Source of the DNA: Welwitschia mirabilis
Lineage: Eukaryota; Gnetophyta; Gnetopsida; Welwitschiales
Reading direction: 5' to 3'
Length of the DNA: 28,317 nucleotides
Assembly (NCBI GenBank): GCA_051453625.1
Contig: JBOZIK010000001.1
Coordinates: forward strand, 9,857,899 to 9,886,215
Shown: positions 20,551-28,317 of the stretch, one piece after another
How the letters are laid out: each line of letters starts with the position of its first letter
Numbering within the stretch: position 1 is the stretch's first letter
Made by a program: the position numbers and the translations under genes
Notes under the pieces: model-generated
Told to the model about the DNA's origin: nothing
The model's database searches: none
Seen by the model: the letters and a program-made list of their open reading frames with translations, nothing else

Positions 20551-21873
20551 CAGTTAAGTGTAGCTCAAGATCATGTGTCCTCTTTTGTTCATGGGTATAT
20601 GACTGTTGCAATGCCAAATCATATGTATTTGATGGGGTATTTTGAGTACTTTTAAGAAAATTTAGATCGGTTTAGGTGGAGTTTTAATGATTATGAAGTG
20701 TTAATGGAATGACTTGAGAAATGCATAATCCTTATCATATTTGAAGGAATTTCAGGTAAATTCTAATACTTAGCATTCTGAGGAGGAGTCTAATAATCTA
20801 AGATGTTGATTTTACTTAGTTGGAAAAATTAAAAGGATGATGTTTGCATAGTTGTCTGGATGATAGTACTAGATGACATCACATGAGGAGCTAATAAATA
20901 TGCTAACTTGAACTAAAGCTGGAAGCTGATGTCATCTTAAATGATGTGGCATCATCCCCATGGTCGTCTGGCCAACAGTCAGGACAACATCTATTTTTAA
21001 GAATGGATAAAACTAATTTTGTAATGGGATCATGCACACCTTTGGATCTCTAAGGTTTTGTCTAAGCCATTAGGGTTTTGTATCTAGAAACTTCCATGTA
21101 AAAAAAATAAATATCTCTTATCCTAATTTATGAGACTATCTTTTGTACCTGAAAATCTTATTATAGGATATTGATAGGCAAGAGATCCATCCATAGGTAT
21201 AGGGAGAAGTCTTCCTTAGTGTTTGGTTATGTATTCTTCATTGAGGTATTGTTTCTTTGTAAGTGGATGCTCAATTTGAGATTAATAAAATAGTTGCTTT
21301 GCTTTATTCCACTATGTGCATCTCCCTTATGATTTATGGTGGTTATAATTCTATAATAGATTTATAATCAATATAGGTCATAAGGGTAATCTTTGAGAGC
21401 TTGATATTCTTAGTTTATATCTTGCATTTCATTATATTTTGCATTTTCATAACTATAATAGTTTCATTCCATTATATTCTGTTTAGTGTGCCTTATCACC
21501 TACATTAGTTAGGATTTAGTGATAATATTTCCTAATTGATTTAGATTATAAGGGTCAATTTTGGTAATAGAGATCAGTAGTTTAGTAAATCTACTAATTA
21601 GAGTATTTTTTGGTTTACATTTTATTTATAAGCATTACATTTTCATCCATTTTGCATTTTAATTTTTCATTATTATTGTTTCTTAAGCTTAAATGGAAAA
21701 ATACCAAAAACACTTTGTCAAAATCAATTCTCTAACTTCTAACTTAGTGTCTTCAATGGATTATAACATTTGGGTTTACTTCTATACAGACTAGTATGTG
21801 TTTTATGCAAATATTTGTGATCAATACGGTTTTGTCTAAGGACTTAAGAAATGCATAAATATGTACCACAACA
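20551..21873 (+). repeat. 5' LTR (left boundary approximate)
   Basis: The right end is placed at ACA (21871-21873), three bases before the PBS, giving the usual CA terminus. AATAAAA at 21284-21290 is a good polyadenylation signal. The upstream half holds TGACATCA (20874-20881), TGATGTCA (20928-20935) and TGATGTGGCATCA (20942-20954), which look like bZIP-type sites. An AATAAATAT stretch near 21107 may be the TATA region. Part of the downstream half is internally repeated (GGTCATAAGGGTAAT near 21376 and GATTATAAGGGTCAAT near 21543). Without the partner LTR the start cannot be verified. Confidence 0.65.
21284..21290 (+). promoter_or_regulatory. Polyadenylation signal in LTR
   Basis: AATAAAA, about 585 bases before the LTR end, followed by T-rich sequence. 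It would define the end of R. Confidence 0.55.
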
Positions 21874-21876
21874 TTT

Positions 21877-21894
21877 TGGCACCATTACGGGGGA
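21877..21894 (+). promoter_or_regulatory. Primer binding site, degenerate tRNA-Asp type
   Basis: TGGCACCATTACGGGGGA matches the complement of the plant tRNA-Asp 3' end at 14 of 18 positions. Three of the four differences are G to A on this strand. A tRNA-Asp PBS is known from Athila/Tat elements, which agrees with the coding region. Confidence 0.8.
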
Positions 21895-22599
21895 AGGTCA
21901 TAAGGAGCTAGAGGATTATTGCTATGATAGATAAGTATCTTATATTCTGATTCAAGTTGTTTGTTTATGGTACACTCTACTTTCATTCTACATTCTGTAG
22001 TATTATTTTCACATTTTTTGATTTTTGTAATTCAAATAATGCATTTTCGTCTACTCTATTTTCTAAACGAAGTTGGCAGATGATGGCCCATAACTAAGAT
22101 TTTATTTTTCTTTACCGCAAACTAGGGTTTTCTATTTTTTACATAATAATTTCTATATCATCCCTTCTATTGTTCAGACAACTTAGTGGATGATTACAGT
22201 GTTATTTTTTGTTTTTGTTTATTTTCTCTATTTCTATTTTTGGTTTATGTCTAAGTGGTTATCTAGAAATATCGTCTAGATAATGAGCAAAACAATGTTT
22301 ATATGAGCATTTTTTTAGTATACAGGAACATGGTAAATTCTGATTAAAAAACAAAATATTAAAGATAGTAAAACTTGATTGAGGAAAATATCAAATAAAG
22401 ATTATTTGACAAAAATCTAGGTATGCATGTCCTAGGTATGGAAATTTCAAGAATTAAATAAGAAATTTTTTCTACTTTTGTTATTTCAAAAACATTTCAA
22501 AAGAAGATTTTAAAAAACTAGAATAGAAACAAATCATTTTATTTCTTATTCATATATATCCAACTCAATGCAAAAACAAAAATAGGTAGCCTCGTCAAA
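21895..22599 (+). other. Untranslated leader of the LTR element
   Basis: Non-coding stretch between the PBS and the first recognisable gag sequence. A long leader is usual in Athila-like elements. No structured element could be identified. Confidence 0.6.
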
Positions 22600-23260
22600 T
22601 ACACCAATCATGATAGAAACATCTATAAATGTTACACTTAAAGATTTAATAGCTAATAGAAATGTGAAATCCAAAAACCTTTTGACTTGCCTCCCGATGA
22701 TGATGTAGAACTTAAAAAACTTAAATGCATAACTAACATTCTCAAGAGAATTTGATGAGGACCCATTTCAACAATTAGCTAAAATAAAATAAATTGTGCT
22801 TATCTTAGGGAATGGAAAAAAAAATAAAGTAATGATAGAACTTACATGATTATCTTTCCTATCACACTTAGAGAAATAGCAAAACTTTGTCTTAGAACCA
22901 TTTTACATAAGAGTCTTAAATCTTGGAATCAAGTATAAGAATCTTTCATTAAAATATTTATGAGTGAAAATACCATAAGAAAAATAAGAAAAGAAGTCAA
23001 CTCTCAACAACTACTCCATGAATATTATACAACAACTTATAAGTGATTTATCATAGCTATTCATTCCAACCCTATTGATGACTTTTTCTAAAAAATAATT
23101 GATAGATTACTTTTATAGTGAATTAAATAGTCAAACAGCTTGTAGATTTCGCTTGTAATAGCAACATGATGAACTTAACTTTAGATGAAGGATGGAAATT
23201 GTTGGAAGACTTAGTTTAGATAAGTCAAACTTGGCCACCAACTTCTAGAGAAAATCAAAC
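22600..23260 (+). pseudogene. gag: gag (capsid) remnant
   Basis: Gag forms the virus-like particle that packages element RNA. EDPFQQL (about 22757-22777) corresponds to the E-D-P-x-x-H-L motif of plant gypsy gag. IFPITLREIAKLCL followed by SWNQV, a stop, and ESFIKIF (about 22855-22962) matches the F-P-x-S-L and S-W-x-x-x-x-x-x-F-x-x-x-F region. FYSELNSQTACRF (about 23112-23151) and NLTLDEGWKLLEDL (about 23170-23211) match the F-Y-x-G-L and E-A-W-x-L-L-E motifs. These lie in different frames with stops between, so gag is broken. The start codon cannot be placed with confidence. Confidence 0.85.
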
Positions 23261-23423
23261 CATAAGCCAAATCATAAAAGACTTAAAAGAAGTAAGAAGT
23301 GATAAGAAAGAAGAAGAATGTAATTTAACAAATGTAATTAAGGGTTTTACTACTAATATAGAAAAATACACTCAAATTATAGTTGTTGCAAAGATAACAA
23401 ATGAGAGGAATGTAATTTCAACA

Positions 23424-23465
23424 TGTGATTTATATGAAGACAACTCTCATTTAATAAATAGTATC
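23424..23465 (+). pseudogene. Gag zinc knuckle, two ligands lost
   Basis: CDLYEDNSHLINSI has the exact spacing of a CCHC knuckle (C-x2-C-x4-H-x4-C), with the first Cys and the His kept. The second Cys is Tyr (TGT to TAT, a G-to-A change) and the last is Ile. Such a knuckle would not bind zinc normally. Confidence 0.55.
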
Positions 23466-24240
23466 CCTTATTGCCCACATGTAAAGAGAGGATGTATGAG
23501 GAGGTGTTTGCTGGCCTTCCAACTTTAAAAATTTTTCACAATATCAACAAATAATACGTGGGAAATCAAATTAATAACCTTTTGAGAATAAATTTAAAAA
23601 CTAAAATTTCCAATCAAATAACTCAAACTTCCAACCAAGTAGTTCAAACATTTAGTTAAATAACTCTAACTGTTAACTAAGTACCTTAATTTTTAACAAA
23701 ATTGGAGTAATCCTCTTAGAGGATAAATAGAAGAGTTAAGTAAAATGTAAGCAAGGACCCATACAACCATTGAAAATTTAGTTAGTATGCTTTAATAAAC
23801 AATGTTAGCTAATCAATGAGCATAAGAATCTCTTGTATCTCAAACTTTACCAAATGCAAATGAAGTTAAAAAAAATAGGAAGGTAGTAACTAGAAGTGAA
23901 AATGATACAAAAACTTTAACTTCTAAGAATGATGAGAATAATGAGAAAAGTAAATAAGAGGATGATATAGAAATCTTAGAAACACAACTTCCCTTCAACT
24001 TTTAAAAATAAACTTATCATGAAAAATTCTTTACAAGAAAAAAACAAAAAAACTACCCCTTAGCATGATAGGCTAACACAAATCCTACTTTGATGAATAC
24101 TTAAAATCCTTAATGCAAGATTTTAGTATTAACTTATCATTTTTGAAACTCTTACAAGAAAATCCTATATATGCTAAGTTATAAAAAGACCTAATTAGAA
24201 TAAAACAAAAATGTACCATTCCTAGTAAGTCTTCCTTGCA
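23466..24240 (+). pseudogene. gag-protease spacer, degenerate
   Basis: Lys- and Asn-rich broken frames between the zinc knuckle and the protease, including runs near 23880-23960 rich in Lys, Asn and Glu codons. It fits the charged spacer of Athila polyproteins in position and composition, but no motif is recognisable. Confidence 0.45.
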
Positions 24241-24620
24241 CAATCTATCTCCAACTTAGTCATGCAAAAGTGTTTTAAATTCAAAGATCTTAAGGTAACA
24301 ATGATTAGTGTTACTTTAAAAGGAAATAAAAAAATTAGAAAAGCCTTGATTGATATAAGATAAAATGTAAACATCATGCCTCTTCACATATGTAAAAGAC
24401 TTGGGTTAAAAAACAAAATTGAACATACAAGAATCATCTTAGATTTAGTTGACATTTCAGTCAAAAATTTTTTGGGGATTATTAAATGCTTAGTTATTCA
24501 AATAAAAAAATACGTCTACCCCATAAATTTGGTTATTATTAAAGTGGAACATGATATAGGTTACCTACTACTTTTAGAAAAAGCCTTTTGTCTAATTACC
24601 CACTACATCATAGATACATG
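24241..24620 (+). pseudogene. Retropepsin-type aspartic protease remnant
   Basis: The protease cleaves the polyprotein. KALID, then IR, a stop and NVNIMPLHICKRLGL (about 24340-24411) aligns with the plant gypsy KAL-x-D-L-G-A-S-VN-x-MP region. The catalytic Asp codon remains, but the D-L-G-A-S motif has become D-I-R-stop-N. The remaining 81-codon frame (24376-24621) ends LLLLEKAFCLITHYIIDT, matching the I-L-G-R-P-F-x-A-x-x-x-x-I-D motif. The start at 24376 is internal and this is not a separate small gene. Confidence 0.85.
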
Positions 24621-25280
24621 AACTAGAATGACACATGTACTGGAATGATGGAATGTTATATAGGTAATAATAAATTCACTATTAGAGTTTTAAATGCTAC
24701 AGAGAAAGATATATGAGATGAGTGGAACTTAAAAAAATGAAATTAAATCAACTTTATATTTATAACATCATCTGGTTAAAGAAAGATTCATAATGCTACA
24801 TGAGGCAATTTTGTATGATGATCCAAGTAAAATAAAAATTCTTAATCATGAGGATGAGGAAGTGGAATCTCTAAACTAGAAAGAAGTCCAACATATAAAA
24901 TCAACTGAAAATCATTTTGATGAGGGAAATCCTCCACCACTAATGTCTGGATAACAGCCCAAAAGATGCACAATGACATAAACTCAAAAATAATAAATGA
25001 AGCTTACAACTTAGAACTGAAACAATTAGTAAGATATTTAAAATACATATCTCTATCCAGTAATCCTAAGAAATCCTTAGTAATATGTGAACATCTTACC
25101 CCTCAATAAGAATCTAACATAGTCTCAATTTTAACTTCTAAGGTAAATTCTTTTGCTTAGATTCACAAGGATTTAGCAGCCATTCCCCTTCCATAGTTCA
25201 ACATAAAATATACCTTGAGTATAATGCTAAACCAAATGGATAACCCCAATAGAGACTTAACCTAGTCCTTAAACAAGTAG
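24621..25280 (+). pseudogene. Protease-RT linker of the polyprotein
   Basis: A short match GNNKFTIRVLNATEKD (about 24664-24711) is followed by ELKQLVRYLKYISL (about 25015-25056), which corresponds to the E-L-K-x-L-P-x-x-L-x-Y region preceding RT in Athila. SFA, stop, IHKDL (about 25150-25175) matches F-x-W-x-x-x-D-L with Trp lost. Frameshifts occur between the parts. Confidence 0.75.
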
Positions 25281-26060
25281 TGAAGAATGAAATTATTAAA
25301 CTTATGGATGCCAGAACTATCTATGCTATATCTGAGAGTGAGTGAATTACCTCCTTAATGGTAGTACCTAAGAAGTGTGGAAAGTGGAGGATGTGTATTG
25401 ACTTTAAAAAACTTAATAAGGTTACTAAGAAAGATCATTTTCCTTTATTCTTTCTATATTAAATACTTGATAGAGTCTAAGGGCATGTGTATTACTATTT
25501 TCTTGATAGGTAAAATGGCTGTAATCAGGTTTACATAGCTAGTGAGAATGAAGTAAAGATAACTTTTACTTCTCCCTTTGGAACCTTTACCTTTAGAAGA
25601 AACCCTTTTAAATTTTGTAATGCCCGTGAAATGTTAATGATGGGTATCTTTTCCAACATGATAGAGGAATCCATTGATATCTTTATGGATGACTTCTTAA
25701 TCTTTGGTAAAATTTTTGAAAAAATCATGAAAAGGTTAGAGAAATCCTTAGCCAAATGTATAGAAAGTGGCATATACTTGAGTTGAAAAAAACATTTATT
25801 TCTTATCAATAATGGGATTATTTTAGATCACTACATTTCTAGTGAGGGAATTAGGATGGATTTCACAAAAGTTATTATCATTTAAAACCTTAACCCTCCA
25901 ACTAATGTTAAATAAGTTAGATTTTTCCTTGGTTATGCTAGTTTCTATCTCTATTTTATCTAAGACTATGCAAAGATTTGTAAACCTCTTTACTCGTTAC
26001 TAGAAAAAGAAGCTAAGTTTGATTAGAATGACTCATGCCAACTTACTTTTGAAACATTTA
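25281..26060 (+). pseudogene. Reverse transcriptase remnant (Athila type)
   Basis: Makes cDNA from element RNA in the particle. A single frame shows NEIIKLMDARTIYAIS, MVVPKK, GKWRMCIDFKKLNK, KDHFPL, GHVYYYFLD, VKITFTSPFGTFTFRRNPF, FCNA and IFMDDFLIFG, then NPPTNVK, FFLGYASFY and KPLYSLLEKEAKF in the thumb and connection. FMDD (25682-25693) keeps both catalytic Asp residues. There is a small in-frame deletion after FCNA compared with the family's CNAPATFQ region. In-frame stops include 25511-25513 and one in LS-stop-KKH, where the family has Trp. Minus-strand frames here are shadows. Confidence 0.93.
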
Positions 26061-26480
26061 AAGATAAAATCTCTTCTAAACCTACTATAATAGGGCCAAA
26101 TTGAACTAAAGATTTTAAACTTATGTGTAATGCTAGTAACATTGCTGTAGATGGGGTTCTTGGTCAAAAATATTAAAAATATTTTGAAGTCATATCTTAT
26201 CTTAGTAATACTTTGTCTAAGGCCCAAATCAATTACACTACCATTGACAAAGAAATTCTTTCCATCATCTTTTCCCTAGATAATCTTAGACACTATCTTT
26301 TTGGCTTTCATATCAATGTTTACATTGATCATGTAGCTATATCTTATCTTATAACCCAGAAAGATTCTAGTTATTGACTTATTAAGTGAATCCTTCTCAT
26401 GTAAGAATTTAATCTTACCATCATTGAAAAAGCTATAAAAAATATTAGTGTTAGAGATTACTTGTCTCAACTTCCTTGCT
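26061..26480 (+). pseudogene. RNase H remnant, first catalytic Asp lost
   Basis: RNase H removes RNA from the cDNA hybrid. The same frame as RT continues with KLMCNASNIAVDGVLGQ, INYTTIDKEILSIIFSLD, RHYLFGFHINVYIDHVAI, EFNLTI and VRDYLSQLP. The first catalytic Asp (family C-D-A-S) is Asn at 26129-26131. The Glu (DKE) and Asp (YIDH) remain. Three stops in ILL region (about 26370-26405) replace Arg, Trp and Gln of the family; all three can come from single C-to-T or G-to-A changes. Confidence 0.9.
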
Positions 26481-26539
26481 TTATTGATGATCTTTTAATT
26501 AATAACTACTTTTTTGATAAGAAAACTCTTTGTTGTTAA

Positions 26540-27845
26540 ACAACTCTATGGCATTTCTTCTACTCATCCTACTCCTTGGTATGCTGACATTGTAAATTAT
26601 ATTGTTATCATGAAAACAACTTAATATTAGATCCATGACCAATAAAAGTTTTTTCTCCATAAGATTGGTGATTATGCATGGAATGAGCCCCATCTTTATT
26701 ATAGGTGCAAAGATCAAATCATGCATAAATATATGCTAGAATGAAAAAAACCTAACATCCTTAACCTTTACCATGATGAGGTATGTGGAGGACACTTTAG
26801 TGGATAAAAGACTATAATGAAAATCCTGCACTCTAGTTTCTATTAGCCTACCATTTTTAAGAATTCCTTTAACTTTACTAAAAAGTGTAATGTTTGTCAA
26901 TATTATGGTAGCCTAACTCATTTTTAAGATGTAACCCTTAAATCTATATTTGAATATGAACCTTCTAATTATTGGGGGATTGACTTTATAGGCCCTATTA
27001 AAACCACCTTTTCATGATAAAAATTACATTTTAGTTGTTGTTGATTATGTTACAATGAGTTGAAGGTATTCTTACTACCATAAATGATGTTTGAACTATT
27101 TGTAATTTTGTCCAAACTCATATATTTTAGTGTTTTGGTTTACCTTGAATCATAATTAGTAATCAAGGAACTTATTTCATCAATTATCTTTTTTGGAAAT
27201 GTCTTTTATCCATTAGAATTAAACATAGAATTACCTGTGCTTATCATCCATAATCTAATGGTCAAGCTAAAAAAACAAATAAGGAAATTAAAAATATTCT
27301 CCAAAAACTAGTCTCTGTCAATAAGAAAAATTATGCTTCTAAACTAAATGATGTTTTTTGGGCTTACTGTACTACTTAATAAAATTCTCTTGGATTTTCA
27401 CCTTATAAACTTGTATACAGAAAAGTTTGTATCTTATCAGTTGATGTTTGTTATAACTCTTATTATTCTACCTATCAACTTAGTCTTATGAACCTAGATG
27501 AAAATATTAGAACTATATTAGCCTTACTTGATTACTCAAATGAAAAATATACCCATGTTATACATTATCAACTTATTCATAAAGCTTAAGCCAAGTTCAA
27601 ACATGATAAAAAGTTAACTCATAAGAACTTTTAGTCTAGTCAACTACTCCTTTTGTAAAATATCAAGTGCATTTTTACATAACAATTTAACCTCTAGATG
27701 ATTAGGTCATTATCTTTTATAAAAACTAAATCCTAATGGTTCGGTTAAGATCTTTGATCTGAATACTAGGGAAATTCAGAAAGTTAATGGACAAAGGTTA
27801 AAAATATACAAGTTACCTATGGATAAAACTTTGAACATGATAGAA
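26540..27845 (+). pseudogene. Integrase remnant, two catalytic acids lost
   Basis: Integrase inserts the cDNA. TPWYADIVNY (from about 26570), GDYAWNEPHL, then the HHCC zinc-binding part YHDEVCGGH and CNVCQ (26769-26900). The core shows WGIDFIGP (26973-26996, first catalytic Asp kept), ISNQGTYF (second Asp now Asn, 27161-27163) and GQAKKTNKEIKNIL (Glu now Lys, 27269-27271). FWAYC, FSPYKLVY and NLDEN follow, then KVNGQRLKIYK (about 27780-27812), the usual end of Athila integrase. The frame changes at least twice between 26984 and 27100. Stops stand at family Arg (27146-27148) and Gln (27251-27253). Confidence 0.92.
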
Positions 27846-28223
27846 GCACTTCTTTTAAAAGACCATCTTGATGAAGAGGACTTCCCTTCTACCATTGTCT
27901 AAATTCTTACTTAGTCAATTCTGTTGATATACTTCATGCTATCACTCGAACATCTTTAATTTGACTTATGTATTACTTTATCAAGTCCCTATGACTAGTA
28001 ATATTTTAATTGGGCATTTCAAAGTGATAATATTGGATTCAATTAATCTTAAGACATTTGTATGTCTATGAACCTCATTTTGAAAGAAGATGCTTTGGTT
28101 CTCTTATTTTCTCTCAATGGTGTGGGCCTTTAATTATGTGCGTGTATTATTCCCTATTTCTCATCTCATTATTTCACTCTTATCATTAAGAGTGCTTCAT
28201 CATATGGGATTTATTATTATTAT
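27846..28223 (+). other. Post-integrase non-coding region
   Basis: After the integrase end the frame KTLNMIEALLLKDH continues briefly to a stop at 27899-27901. Nothing else is recognisable. Athila-like elements often carry a long 3' region, sometimes with a further reading frame, before the 3' LTR. No polypurine tract of the usual AAAGGGGG type is seen before the GA tract. Confidence 0.5.
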
Positions 28224-28252
28224 TAGAGAGAGAAAGAGAAAAAAAGAGAGAA

Positions 28253-28317
<65 letters not shown>
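28224..28317. repeat. Long GA-rich purine tract at window edge
   Basis: From 28225 the plus strand is almost pure purine: interrupted GA/AAAG units, then a run of perfect (GA)n to the end, preceded by four TTA/ATT units (28211-28224). The tract is cut by the window edge, so its length is unknown. Confidence 0.97.

Larger units (their letters stand above)
20551..28317 (+). mobile_element. Athila/Tat-type Ty3/gypsy LTR retrotransposon, decayed
   Basis: The parts occur in canonical order on the plus strand: 5' LTR (ending about 21873), a PBS resembling the complement of tRNA-Asp, a ~700-base leader, gag, protease, reverse transcriptase, RNase H, integrase and a 3' non-coding stretch. The RT carries FMDDF and integrase ends with VNGQRLK without a chromodomain, both typical of Athila. 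The frame changes several times and has many stops, so no product can be made. The left boundary is approximate because the TG start of the LTR could not be proven. The 3' LTR is missing from the window, so it is either beyond the right edge or lost. Confidence 0.94.

Noticed and set aside
25531-26726. Four minus-strand ORFs as genes
   Set aside because: They are antisense to RT, RNase H and integrase of the Athila element, whose motifs are clear on the plus strand.
27846-28223. 3' LTR of the Athila element
   Set aside because: I found no similarity to the 5' LTR (20551-21873) in this stretch, so the 3' LTR is not annotated here.

Overview
This is nuclear DNA from a land plant with a large, repeat-rich genome, represented by a draft assembly with six runs of N. 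Three things point to a plant: a plant-type L1-like LINE whose second ORF ends in a zf-RVT-like region, a Ty3/gypsy element of the Athila/Tat group with a degenerate tRNA-Asp primer binding site, and a hAT-type transposase relic of the DUF4371 (ZMYM1-like) type. The species cannot be named from the sequence. A gymnosperm or another large, slowly purged genome would fit, but that is inference. No intact gene, tRNA, rRNA or CRISPR is present, and no host protein-coding gene can be supported. Most of the window is very AT-rich (about three quarters A+T by eye).

Layout. 1-2058 is unassigned sequence with two gaps and a tRNA-like box B motif. 2059-3775 is richer in C and T and carries two copies of a ~735 bp unit separated by a 100-N gap. 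3776-4620 holds SINE-like motifs around another gap. 4620-5870 is AT-rich filler with a (TA)14 microsatellite. 5871-10330 is a decayed LINE on the minus strand (endonuclease, reverse transcriptase, zf-RVT tail); part of its RT is present twice, on either side of a 94-N gap. 10331-17960 is AT-rich with no recognisable gene, but contains a 41-bp perfect hairpin plus direct repeat (14402-14617), a 38-bp minisatellite (15223-15412) and a TATA-like motif ahead of an 87-codon ORF. About 18165-19885 is a hAT transposase relic on the plus strand. From about 20550 to the window end is an Athila-type LTR retrotransposon on the plus strand: 5' LTR, PBS, gag, protease, RT, RNase H, integrase and the start of a 3' non-coding region that runs into a long GA tract. 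Its 3' LTR is not in the window.

No gene here works with another. The window is a set of dead transposons from different classes. The most informative signal is how they died. In the Athila polyprotein many stops sit where the family has Trp, Gln or Arg codons, and several catalytic Asp or Glu codons have become Asn or Lys. All of these are explained by C-to-T or G-to-A transitions, as expected from long-term loss of methylated cytosines. No undescribed functional system was found.
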